DNA of 8,960 nucleotides from an uncultured Clostridiaceae bacterium (GTDB taxonomy: Bacteria; Bacillota; Clostridia; TANB77; CAG-508): assembly GCA_958417695.1 (NCBI GenBank), contig CATZDQ010000059.1, forward strand, positions 1-8,960, read 5' to 3'. Made by a program: the position numbers and the translations under genes. Below the pieces are notes generated by a model that saw nothing but the letters and a program-made list of their open reading frames with translations, was not told where the DNA came from and searched no databases. Of the stretch, positions 1 through 6,390 are shown one piece after another (the stretch's first letter is position 1; every line of letters begins with the position of its first letter).

Positions 1-51
1 TAACCATCTTCTTTTTGCTTTTCTAGACAAGCTCATCTCTCCTTGTTTCAT
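1..51 (-). CDS. N-terminal fragment of an unidentified gene downstream of polA (runs off the window)
   Basis: An open frame begins 44 bases after the polA stop and is still open at base 1, giving only 17 codons. Three in-frame starts are possible: ATG at 51-49, ATG at 36-34 and TTG at 30-28. An AAGGAG Shine-Dalgarno sequence lies between the first two. It is only 2 bases from the second ATG but about 8 bases from the TTG, so the TTG has the best spacing. The visible residues after the TTG (SRKAKRRWL) are strongly basic, which fits the cytoplasmic start of a signal peptide or membrane anchor. Too little is visible to assign a function. In related genomes polA is often followed by coaE, but the glycine-rich P-loop start of CoaE is not seen here. 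Confidence 0.4.
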   Translation of the reverse strand, partial: MKQGEMSLSRKAKRRWL

Positions 52-95
52 AGATTTCTCTTTCGTATCCCCTTTTATGATTTTCTACCCTTTTT

Positions 96-1898
96 CTATT
101 TTGCTTCATACCAATTTTGTGCTTCTGAGACTTCTACTTCTAGTGGTACAGATAATGTAATGGCATTTTCCATACATTGTTTTAATAATTGTTTGGCTTC
201 TTCTTTTTCTTCTATTTTTGCTTCTAGTATCAATTCATCATGCACCTGTAAAACAATTTTTGTTTGCATCTGTCTTTTCTCTAATTCTTTTTGTAAATTT
301 ACCATTGCAATTTTCATAATATCTGCAGCAGTACCTTGGATAGGTGTATTCATAGCCACACGACTACCAAATTGTCTTACCATATAATTATTCGATTTCA
401 GTTCTGGAATATACCTTCTACGATGAAATAAAGTTTCTACATAGCCATCTTCTTTTGCTTTTTCTACAATATCTTGCATAAATTTCTGAATGCCACTGTA
501 TTTCTCCAAATATTGTTCAATATATTGTTTGGCTTCTTTTCTAGAGACACCAATTTGCTCTGCTAAACCAAAATCACTAATACCATATACAATGCCAAAA
601 TTAACAGCCTTTGCCTTACTTCTTTGTTCTTTAGTAACTTCTTCAATGGGAATTCCTAACACTTTAGAAGCAGCTTGTTTATGGATATCTTCACCGTTTC
701 TAAAGGCTTCTAACATATGCTCGTCTTGTGAAATATGGGCTAACACTCTTAATTCAATTTGTGAATAATCTGCATCAATAAATAGATAACCATCTGCTGG
801 TTTAAATACCTTTCTTAATCGCTTTCCTAATTCAATTCTTGTAGGAATATTTTGTAAATTAGGTTCTGTAGAGCTAATCCTACCAGTTGCGGTAACCGTT
901 TGATGGAAATAAGAGTGAATTCTATGTGTTTTTGAATTAATATAAGGTATCATTCCTTCTACATAAGTAGAATTTAATTTCATCAAACCTCTATATTCTA
1001 GAATTTTTTCTACAATAGGGTGTTCCTTTTTGATTTTTTCTAGAGCATCTACATCTGTGGAATACCCTTTCTTATTTTTCTTAGAAGTGGTTAAGTTTAA
1101 TTTTTCAAATAAAATCGTACCCAACTGCTTTGTAGAATTTATATTAAATTCTTCTCCTGCTAGTTCATAGATTTCTTTCGTAAGTATCATAATTTGGTCT
1201 TTTAAAGTCTGTCCAAAAGCCTCTAGCTCTGTCTTATCTATATACATTCCTTGATATTGCATTTGTGCAAGTACCGTGACTAATGGCATTTCTATTTGTT
1301 CAAATAAATCTCTGGCATGGACTTCTTCTAATTTTACCATCAATACCTTTGCTAATCTAAAAATGGCATAAGCATATTTGGTTTGCTCTTCTTTCTTATC
1401 AGCTTGTACATCCCCCATTGCTTGAAATAGGTTCATTTGGTTGCTTGCTGGTTCTTTTTCTTCTGCCATAGCAGTTATATCCCAATCTAAATATTGCATG
1501 GTTAAGTCTGAAATAGGATAGTGGCTCATCGTTGGTTTTAGTAGATAGGCAGCAATTTCTATGTCAAATGCGACATTTTTTATGGTAATCCCCATTTCCT
1601 TTAAAAGTACATAATCTTCCTTACATTGAAATCCTATTTTAGAAATAGTTTCCTCTTCAAAGATTTCCTTTAAAAACGTAATATCTATCTGGTTACTATA
1701 ATATACCGTCTCTTTAGTAGCTAAACTAATCGATGTCAATTTCTTTTTAATAATCTGGTCACTTGGTTTATCCTCTTGCTTTCCCAAAAAGTAAGCTACT
1801 TGTTTTTCTTGTAATAATTGTTCTTTTACTTTATGCATTTCTTCTGGTGAAGAAACTACTTCGATGCGGTAGTGAACGTCTGTTTTTGTTTCTCGCAT
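96..1898 (-). CDS. polA: DNA polymerase I, degenerate 3'-5' exonuclease and polymerase domains (3' part of a frameshifted polA)
   Basis: This 600-residue frame carries the Klenow-like half of Pol I, which fills gaps in Okazaki-fragment maturation and excision repair. Residues about 10-190 match the 3'-5' exonuclease fold, but the FDTET metal-binding motif is absent (AYFLGK stands near its place), so proofreading is probably lost, as in Taq and Bst Pol I. The polymerase residues are complete: motif A DYSQIELR (377-384, catalytic D377), the O-helix with R426, K430, F434 and Y438 at the E. coli spacing, and motif C QVHDE (D554, E555). The C-terminus NWYEAK is normal. The nominal ATG at 1898 has a poor ribosome site: AAGGA lies about 12 bases upstream. 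The frame is already open from about 1934, and codon choice there looks genuine, so the true protein probably continues from the upstream nuclease frame. Joined by one added base the product is 903 residues, normal for Pol I. Confidence 0.93.
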   Translation of the reverse strand: MRETKTDVHYRIEVVSSPEEMHKVKEQLLQEKQVAYFLGKQEDKPSDQIIKKKLTSISLATKETVYYSNQIDITFLKEIFEEETISKIGFQCKEDYVLLKEMGITIKNVAFDIEIAAYLLKPTMSHYPISDLTMQYLDWDITAMAEEKEPASNQMNLFQAMGDVQADKKEEQTKYAYAIFRLAKVLMVKLEEVHARDLFEQIEMPLVTVLAQMQYQGMYIDKTELEAFGQTLKDQIMILTKEIYELAGEEFNINSTKQLGTILFEKLNLTTSKKNKKGYSTDVDALEKIKKEHPIVEKILEYRGLMKLNSTYVEGMIPYINSKTHRIHSYFHQTVTATGRISSTEPNLQNIPTRIELGKRLRKVFKPADGYLFIDADYSQIELRVLAHISQDEHMLEAFRNGEDIHKQAASKVLGIPIEEVTKEQRSKAKAVNFGIVYGISDFGLAEQIGVSRKEAKQYIEQYLEKYSGIQKFMQDIVEKAKEDGYVETLFHRRRYIPELKSNNYMVRQFGSRVAMNTPIQGTAADIMKIAMVNLQKELEKRQMQTKIVLQVHDELILEAKIEEKEEAKQLLKQCMENAITLSVPLEVEVSEAQNWYEAK

Positions 1899-2806
1899 AG
1901 TTGTACTTTGTCCTTCTGCCTTAAATGAAAACGGTCAATATAACGGTTAAAACGTAGTTTTTGGAACATTTCTAGAACAGTAGGTTTATCCCATTCTTGT
2001 TTTTTCATACTTTGAATGGTTTCTTCAATTGGTACTTCCAAATTGATGGTTCCTAATGTTCTAGAAAGCATAGCCAAGTCTTTATTTTCTATTAGCTTTT
2101 CTTTGGTCTTACCTTTTACCGTTGTAGCTTCTTCTTTTTCTAGTTGTTCATATAAATGGTCTATAGAGCCGTATTCTTTAATTAAGCTTAAAGCTGTTTT
2201 TTCTCCAATGCCAGGTACTCCCGGAATATTATCTGAAGTATCTCCCATTAATCCCTTAACTTCAATTAATTGTACTGGTTCTAAACCATATGTTTCTATA
2301 ATTTTAGCACGGTCAAAGTCTTCTACTTCTGTTTTTCCCATCTTGGTCCTTGGAATTCTAACTAGAATATGGTCTGAAGTTAATTGAAAGGTATCTCTAT
2401 CTCCTGATAAAATGGTTACTTCTAAGCCTTCCTTTTCTGCTCTTTTCGCTAGAGTGCCTAATACATCGTCTGCTTCATAGCCTTCTTTTTCAATAATGGT
2501 AATATGCATTGCTTGTAATATTTCTTTTATCATAGGCATTTGACTAGCTAACTCATCTGGCATACCATGTCTAGTTGCTTTATAGCCTTCATACATTTTA
2601 TGTCTAGCAGTAGGTGCTTTTAAATCAAAAGAAACTGCTAAATATTCTGGTTGCAAATCCTCCAATATTTTAAATAAGATAGCTAAAAAGCCATATACGG
2701 CATTGGTATAAGTGCCATCTTCTGTCATTAGCATTTTAGAACCCATAATGCCATAAAATGCTCTATTCATAATACTATTACCATCAATTAATACAATTCT
2801 ACTCAA
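1856..2806 (-). CDS. polA: DNA polymerase I, 5'-3' exonuclease (flap nuclease) domain (5' part of a frameshifted polA)
   Basis: This 316-residue frame is the complete N-terminal 5'-nuclease domain of Pol I, which removes RNA primers and 5' flaps. Metal-binding and core motifs are present: LIDGN (D8), SFD (D61), EADD (111-114), SGDRD (134-138) and GDTSDN (188-193). A helix-hairpin-helix GVPGIG (196-201) then binds DNA. The domain ends near RFNRYIDRF, where Pol I normally continues into the 3'-5' exonuclease domain. The final 25 or so codons use CTA, TGC, GAG, ACG and TCG, unlike the AT-rich choices elsewhere, and look like out-of-frame translation. The start is TTG, fixed by AGGAGGA seven bases upstream and by the normal MSRIVLIDGN beginning. 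It overlaps the polymerase frame by 43 bases in the -1 frame. It could be a separate nuclease protein, but a frameshifted polA is more likely. Confidence 0.93.
   Translation of the reverse strand: MSRIVLIDGNSIMNRAFYGIMGSKMLMTEDGTYTNAVYGFLAILFKILEDLQPEYLAVSFDLKAPTARHKMYEGYKATRHGMPDELASQMPMIKEILQAMHITIIEKEGYEADDVLGTLAKRAEKEGLEVTILSGDRDTFQLTSDHILVRIPRTKMGKTEVEDFDRAKIIETYGLEPVQLIEVKGLMGDTSDNIPGVPGIGEKTALSLIKEYGSIDHLYEQLEKEEATTVKGKTKEKLIENKDLAMLSRTLGTINLEVPIEETIQSMKKQEWDKPTVLEMFQKLRFNRYIDRFHLRQKDKVQLCEKQKQTFTTASK
1859..1934 (-). other. polA: Frameshift interval in polA
   Basis: The -1 frame encoding the polymerase half opens just after a TGA at 1937-1935, and the nuclease frame stops at TAG 1858-1856, so the shift must lie between them. 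Adding one base restores a 903-codon gene. The first candidate is the T4 run on the coding strand (1931-1928), which would give RYIDRF followed by SFKAEGQSTTMRETK, a polar linker with AT-rich codons. The second is the A5 run (1887-1883). I prefer the first because codons after it in the -1 frame (GCA, GAA, GGA, CAA, AGT, ACA) are typical of the gene, whereas the 0-frame codons are not. Confidence 0.75.
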
Positions 2807-2813
2807 AGAATAG

Positions 2814-2820
2814 TCCTCCT
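2814..2820 (-). promoter_or_regulatory. Strong ribosome binding site fixing the TTG start of polA
   Basis: The minus strand reads AGGAGGA, close to the full anti-16S complement, seven bases before TTG (2806-2804). No ATG in the polA frame lies nearby. An ATG overlapping this site (about 2824) opens only a six-codon frame that stops across the TTG, and is probably incidental. The strong site is consistent with compensating for a non-ATG start. Confidence 0.8.
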
Positions 2821-2930
2821 CATTTATATTTTCATTCTTTATCTATAGTTTTACCTTAGCAGGCTTGTTTCATTCTCATTTTTTATGATTTCTAACCCTA
2901 GGTCTATTTTTTACAATTTTTGGAATAATC

Positions 2931-2958
2931 TACATGATAGAATATACTATATCATGTA
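2931..2958. repeat. AT-rich inverted repeat between the GT39-type gene and polA
   Basis: TACATGATA (2931-2939) and TATCATGTA (2950-2958) are perfect 9-bp inverted arms around a 10-base spacer. The repeat begins 12 bases after the glycosyltransferase stop. No run of T follows on either strand, so it is not a canonical intrinsic terminator. It could be an operator for polA, a 3'-end stabilising stem, or chance in AT-rich DNA. The 164-base intergenic region otherwise shows only weak promoter-like matches (such as TATAGAT near 2841-2847 on the minus strand, without a good -35). Confidence 0.4.
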
Positions 2959-2970
2959 TCTACATTTTTA

Positions 2971-4506
2971 TCAATCGTTTTTATTTTCTCTTTGGATAAT
3001 CAAAAAATCGCCTATTTGCTTGGTTGGATAAGTGGTTGGATAATCTTTAAATTCTATATCTACAATGAGCACTTCCTCTTCTTGTAAATTGTCTAATTTT
3101 TGTCTTAATATTTCTTCCTCTTTTATCTCTACATAGTTTTTACTTTCATTATGATGAAATTGTATATACAATTCCAAGCAGCCATCATTTTTTATATTAT
3201 CATAAATAATCGTCTTTTCTTCTAGGGCATTTGCATAGCTTAAGGATTGGTAAAATCCTCTTGAAAAACAACCGGATTGTGCGACTACTTGTACATAATT
3301 GCTATGGAAGTAGACAGCAAATATGATAAATAGGGCAGTATATAGTACGGACATAAACGTTATATATGTTTTCTTATATTTTATTTTTTCATATATTGCA
3401 TAAATACCGAAAGCTGCGCTAATTAGTAGGACATACCATATGGTATTTAATCTATTGATGTTTGCCTGATTGACTAAAAAGCCAGTTAATAAACTAACAC
3501 CTATCCATAATAGTATCATTACAGAATGGATATTTTCTTTATATTTTATGCTTCGTTTTACAAGTGTCACAATTCCTATAATAGCAAATAACATCGTTAT
3601 ATGGTAAGTAGTTCCAAATAATTTAGAAGAGTTCCATTCTGCACCATCTGTTTGTGCAAAGACTACCCATGCCGTAGAAAGAACGTTATTGGTTAATTGG
3701 TGCATTGGTTCTGGACTAAAGAATAACATATCTTTTGTCCTTTGTAGGCTTTCATAATAAGGAATGGTTATCATACCAATCTGTATACTCTTATCTATAT
3801 GTAATACATTAATTGCAAACATGGTAATAATAGGCATTGAAAATACTAAAAAGATAACGGCACTTATTAAGATTTCTTTTAGTTTTATACGTTTGATTTT
3901 TAGCAAATAAATGGAAAAGACTAGTAAAAAAATGGGTACAAAGTAAATAGCTACCCCATAGCAGTACAAACAAACAGCAAATAGTATCATGGAAAGATAT
4001 AATTTACTTCTTTTTTGCTGGTCTATGCCTGTATATAATAAATCCATAGCAAATAGTAAAAAATGTGGGAACATATTACAATCCAATGCCCATATAGACT
4101 GCAGTATCTGCCATGGACATATCGCTACTAATCCTAAGGCTATCAATGCTATATTTTGGTTTTTACATATCTTTTTACATAAATCATAAAAAACAAAAAG
4201 TGCAAGGATGCTAACTAACAGCATGGGTAATCTAATAGCAAATAAAGTATATCCTAAGATTTTAATGCTTAGTGCCATTAAATATAATAAAACAACACTT
4301 TGTCCACCCCATCCATGTAAATATACAGGAAAACTAATACCACCCATATCTTTTCCAGTATCTGCTATTGCTTTTGCATTAATAATTGTCATAATTTCAT
4401 CTGTATTTAATTCATTTATAGCTACTGGAAACTGATAAATTCTTACAGCTATTCCTACAATAATGCATATCCAAAACAATATCACTTTTTTATTTTTTAT
4501 TTTCAT
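2971..4506 (-). CDS. GT39/PMT-family (ArnT-like) integral membrane glycosyltransferase
   Basis: This is a polytopic membrane protein of 511 residues, with about a dozen hydrophobic segments and then a hydrophilic C-terminal tail of about 110 residues. It resembles the PMT_2/GT39 GT-C superfamily, whose members move a sugar from a polyprenyl-phosphate carrier to an acceptor on the outer membrane face. Supporting signs are a basic start and first helix, then NELNTDE in the first external loop (D36, E37), the position of the catalytic acidic pair in PMT/ArnT enzymes. HGWGGQ and a later CPWQILQSIWALDCN stretch resemble the PW..SR..LD region of clostridial members, and an INRLN motif precedes a late helix. 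The frame extends to an ATG at 4533, but I chose 4506 because the AAGGAA site would fall inside the longer version. Donor sugar and acceptor cannot be inferred. It lies 174 bases after queH and may have its own promoter. Confidence 0.8.
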   Translation of the reverse strand: MKIKNKKVILFWICIIVGIAVRIYQFPVAINELNTDEIMTIINAKAIADTGKDMGGISFPVYLHGWGGQSVVLLYLMALSIKILGYTLFAIRLPMLLVSILALFVFYDLCKKICKNQNIALIALGLVAICPWQILQSIWALDCNMFPHFLLFAMDLLYTGIDQQKRSKLYLSMILFAVCLYCYGVAIYFVPIFLLVFSIYLLKIKRIKLKEILISAVIFLVFSMPIITMFAINVLHIDKSIQIGMITIPYYESLQRTKDMLFFSPEPMHQLTNNVLSTAWVVFAQTDGAEWNSSKLFGTTYHITMLFAIIGIVTLVKRSIKYKENIHSVMILLWIGVSLLTGFLVNQANINRLNTIWYVLLISAAFGIYAIYEKIKYKKTYITFMSVLYTALFIIFAVYFHSNYVQVVAQSGCFSRGFYQSLSYANALEEKTIIYDNIKNDGCLELYIQFHHNESKNYVEIKEEEILRQKLDNLQEEEVLIVDIEFKDYPTTYPTKQIGDFLIIQRENKND

Positions 4507-4512
4507 TGCTAT

Positions 4513-4517
4513 TTCCT
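4513..4517 (-). promoter_or_regulatory. Ribosome binding site deciding the start of the GT39-type gene
   Basis: The minus strand reads GAAAGGAAAT with AGGAA at 4517-4513, six bases before ATG 4506-4504. An upstream in-frame ATG at 4533 would place this site inside the coding region as its Lys-Glu codons and has no good site of its own. The protein starting at 4506 begins MKIKNKK, a typical basic stretch before a first helix. Confidence 0.7.
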
Positions 4518-4560
4518 TTCTTGTTATAATCAAATTCGTTTTTCTTTATATTTCTATTTT

Positions 4561-4566
4561 ATTATA
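4561..4566 (-). promoter_or_regulatory. Possible -10 element for the GT39-type gene
   Basis: The minus strand carries an exact TATAAT about 55 bases before the chosen start, in the 174-base gap after queH. There is no recognisable TTGACA-like hexamer 16-19 bases upstream and no TGn extension, and exact matches are expected by chance in DNA this AT-rich. It is a weak prediction. Confidence 0.25.
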
Positions 4567-4680
4567 ACTACCATGATATCCATATTTCTGCATTTTACTT
4601 CTATCTAAAACGAAATCATTTTTATACTATATACACTACATCCATTCTCATAACTTTTAATACATAGTAAAAATACTTCT

Positions 4681-5235
4681 TTATTTACATTTATCCCTAG
4701 TAATTTGTTTTTGATATCTATCTTCCTCTGAAAAAATACAACCACAATATTTTTGGATATATAAACCTAGCTCTCTAGCCTTTGTCTGTCCTTCTCTAAA
4801 ACCAACCCTAAAATCACGATACAAGAAAGAAAGGTCATACTCCTTAGCAATCTTTTCTCCAATCTCTTTCAAAGCCTCATGATTCTGGTAAGGGCTAATT
4901 AAAAGCGTCGTACTAATTGTATCAAAACCATGCGCTTTCGCATAACGAGCAGTTTGCTCTAATCTTACTCGATAACAATAAGTCTTACATCTATCTTCTA
5001 AGCAATTCATTACATTCTTACAAAAAGTATCCAATCCATATTCCTCTTCAAAAATAGCATTTACACCAATACTAGCTGTATAATCCTTTAAACAATCCCT
5101 TCTAGCTTTATATTCCATATAAGGATGAATATTGGGATTATACCAATATATGGTTGGTTCTATATTCTCTTCTCTCAAAGTATCTATACAATACACACTA
5201 CAAGGTGCACAGCAAGTATGTAACAATAATTTCAT
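4681..5235 (-). CDS. queH: Epoxyqueuosine reductase QueH
   Basis: QueH reduces epoxyqueuosine to queuosine in the anticodon of Asn, Asp, His and Tyr tRNAs. It is the non-cobalamin counterpart of QueG and is a cytoplasmic iron-sulfur metalloenzyme. The 184-residue protein has the family layout: HTCCAPC at 6-12 (C8, C9, C12), YNPNIHPYMEY at 32-42, a middle pair C83/C87 before YRVRLE, SPYQNHE at 114-120, FREGQ near 146-150, and a C-terminal KYCGCIFSEEDRY (C164, C166). These cysteines include the expected cluster ligands, although I do not assign individual roles. The middle pair is spaced C-x3-C. An AGAGGAGA site (5248-5241) sits five bases before the ATG. The gene starts 30 bases after the preceding glycosyltransferase stop, so co-transcription is possible, but no functional link is evident. 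Confidence 0.93.
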   Translation of the reverse strand: MKLLLHTCCAPCSVYCIDTLREENIEPTIYWYNPNIHPYMEYKARRDCLKDYTASIGVNAIFEEEYGLDTFCKNVMNCLEDRCKTYCYRVRLEQTARYAKAHGFDTISTTLLISPYQNHEALKEIGEKIAKEYDLSFLYRDFRVGFREGQTKARELGLYIQKYCGCIFSEEDRYQKQITRDKCK

Positions 5236-5265
5236 ATTTTTCTCCTCTTATCTCTCCATCTTTTT

Positions 5266-6390
5266 TTAATCTCTGTCCCCAATGGACATTTTTGTCCATT
5301 GGGACCTGGTCCGCATGGACACATAATATAATAAAATAGCAATACCTATCATGAAGATAAAATAAGGTATACCAACGGTTTCATCATCTTTCATAGTTGC
5401 ATAACTAATGGCATATGCTAGTATAGAGCCTATGGATATATAGGTGGTCATTTTTATTTGCCTTCCTTTTTGCCAGAACATAGTTGGTAATAGCCACATG
5501 ATATACCATGAATTAAAGTTAGTTATTAATATAAAGGTAAATATCCACAAAAATAGTTGATAGGTTCTGATCAATGGTACAAAGCATAACTTTTTTTCAT
5601 CCTTGGTAAATAATAAACGTAACACAATAATGCTATAGCTGGCTATAAATAGGAGTAGTAGTCCATTTTTTAGTATATCTATAGAATTGGTATTTCCTTT
5701 TAATAGATACCAGATACCTAAAAATAATGATCTAGCATATTTATTTTGTTGTAAGAAAATGCCTGCAAATACATTAAAGTCTCTTACATAAACGGCATAG
5801 CCTATTGCTAAAATGCTTATGAACTCCAATCCATATAATAGCGCTTTTCCTACCCTTACCCATACTTTTTCTTCTCTTAACCTATATAATATTAAAAATG
5901 GTAGTAGCACAATCCTCAAATATTTTATACCAGTTGCTATAGCTATCGCCGCTACTGCTAAACTTAGTTTTTTCTTTTTTAGTAAAAAATAGAGTGCTAA
6001 CAATATAAAGAATACTAAAAATAAGTCGTTGTGTACATTAGATAGTCCGTCAAATAATACTACTGGATTTAGGGCAAATAGTAACATAAATAATTTTTTC
6101 TTAGTAATTCGATAGATTAAATAGATAGAGCCTATATACATAGCTAAAGAGGCTAATTTGAAAATTAATAAGGCAATATCTATATTTCCAAAGGAAAGAC
6201 TTGTTAAACCCTTACATATTAAACTCCACACTGGTCCATAAACCACAGGTTCTTCTCTCCAACATCTAGCTACTTTTCCGAGCATTTGGTCATACCCTTG
6301 CTCATTGGTAATTTTAGCAACAGAAGTATAGTATGGGTTTTCCTGGTAGTGGCTATCTACCCATCCGGTTAGCGATATAAGAATATACAT
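5266..6390 (-). CDS. GT87/MptB-like membrane glycosyltransferase, C-terminal part (frameshifted gene)
   Basis: This 374-residue frame holds most of a GT-C-type membrane enzyme resembling MptB/GT87 mannosyltransferases, which use polyprenyl-phosphate sugars outside the membrane. Visible family features are GWVDSHYQENPYY, then PVVYGPVW, a helix-rich region with LNPVVLFDG and NVHNDLFLV, a Lys in IATGIKYLRIVLLP, and FNSWYIMWLLP near the end. About ten hydrophobic helices follow the first loop. The ATG at 6390 has no Shine-Dalgarno sequence and its first eight residues (MYILISLT) are the out-of-frame reading of DVYSYIAN in the upstream frame, so it is not a true start. Removing one base near 6367 joins it to the 6742-6353 frame and gives 491 residues. 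The last 16 or so residues come from a palindromic repeat. The sugar and acceptor are unknown. Confidence 0.8.
   Translation of the reverse strand: MYILISLTGWVDSHYQENPYYTSVAKITNEQGYDQMLGKVARCWREEPVVYGPVWSLICKGLTSLSFGNIDIALLIFKLASLAMYIGSIYLIYRITKKKLFMLLFALNPVVLFDGLSNVHNDLFLVFFILLALYFLLKKKKLSLAVAAIAIATGIKYLRIVLLPFLILYRLREEKVWVRVGKALLYGLEFISILAIGYAVYVRDFNVFAGIFLQQNKYARSLFLGIWYLLKGNTNSIDILKNGLLLLFIASYSIIVLRLLFTKDEKKLCFVPLIRTYQLFLWIFTFILITNFNSWYIMWLLPTMFWQKGRQIKMTTYISIGSILAYAISYATMKDDETVGIPYFIFMIGIAILLYYVSMRTRSQWTKMSIGDRD
5274..5321. repeat. REP/MITE-like triple palindrome forming the 3' end of the glycosyltransferase
   Basis: Three related arms occur on the plus strand: A, TGTCCCCAATGGACA (5274-5288); B, TGTCCATTGGGACC (5293-5306); and C, GGTCCGCATGGACA (5308-5321). 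A and B are inverted with an 11-bp perfect stem and a four-T loop. B and C are inverted about a single base with 12 of 14 positions matching. B can pair with either A or C but not both. The element encodes the last residues of the glycosyltransferase (about SMRTRSQWTKMSIGDR). It is more G+C-rich than its surroundings, which suggests an inserted repeat. No T run follows in the direction of transcription, so it is not a normal terminator. Confidence 0.65.

Noticed and set aside
31..95. Standalone short gene or terminator after polA
   Set aside because: No hairpin with a T run is visible. The open frame starting at 51-28 is better read as the beginning of a longer gene cut by the window edge.
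43..768. Plus-strand open frames opposite polA (and similar ones near 2016-2387, 3989-4435 and 5154-5339)
   Set aside because: They are antisense to well-supported genes, rich in Ser, Cys and Phe as expected for the complement of AT-rich coding DNA, and have no ribosome sites or recognisable motifs.
1881..1890. Programmed -1 frameshift site at CAAAAACAG in polA
   Set aside because: In the 0 frame the codons are CAA AAA CAG, so only a single Lys tRNA could slip on A-AAA and the next codon cannot re-pair. No properly spaced upstream stimulator and no clear downstream structure are seen. Codon use also places the shift earlier.
1200..1890. Loss of the FDTET exonuclease motif in Pol I as a novelty
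   Set aside because: A degenerate 3'-5' exonuclease domain is well known in Taq Pol I and in Bacillus-type Pol I, so it is expected here.
4507..4533. Longer N-terminus of the GT39-type protein starting at 4533
   Set aside because: The added codons contain the AGGAA ribosome site for the ATG at 4506 and add nothing recognisable.
5275..5306. Intrinsic terminator at the end of the MptB-like gene
   Set aside because: The hairpin is strong, but on the minus strand it is followed by GACAGAGATT and a run of A, not T, and on the plus strand by CTGGTCC. Neither direction has a U tract.
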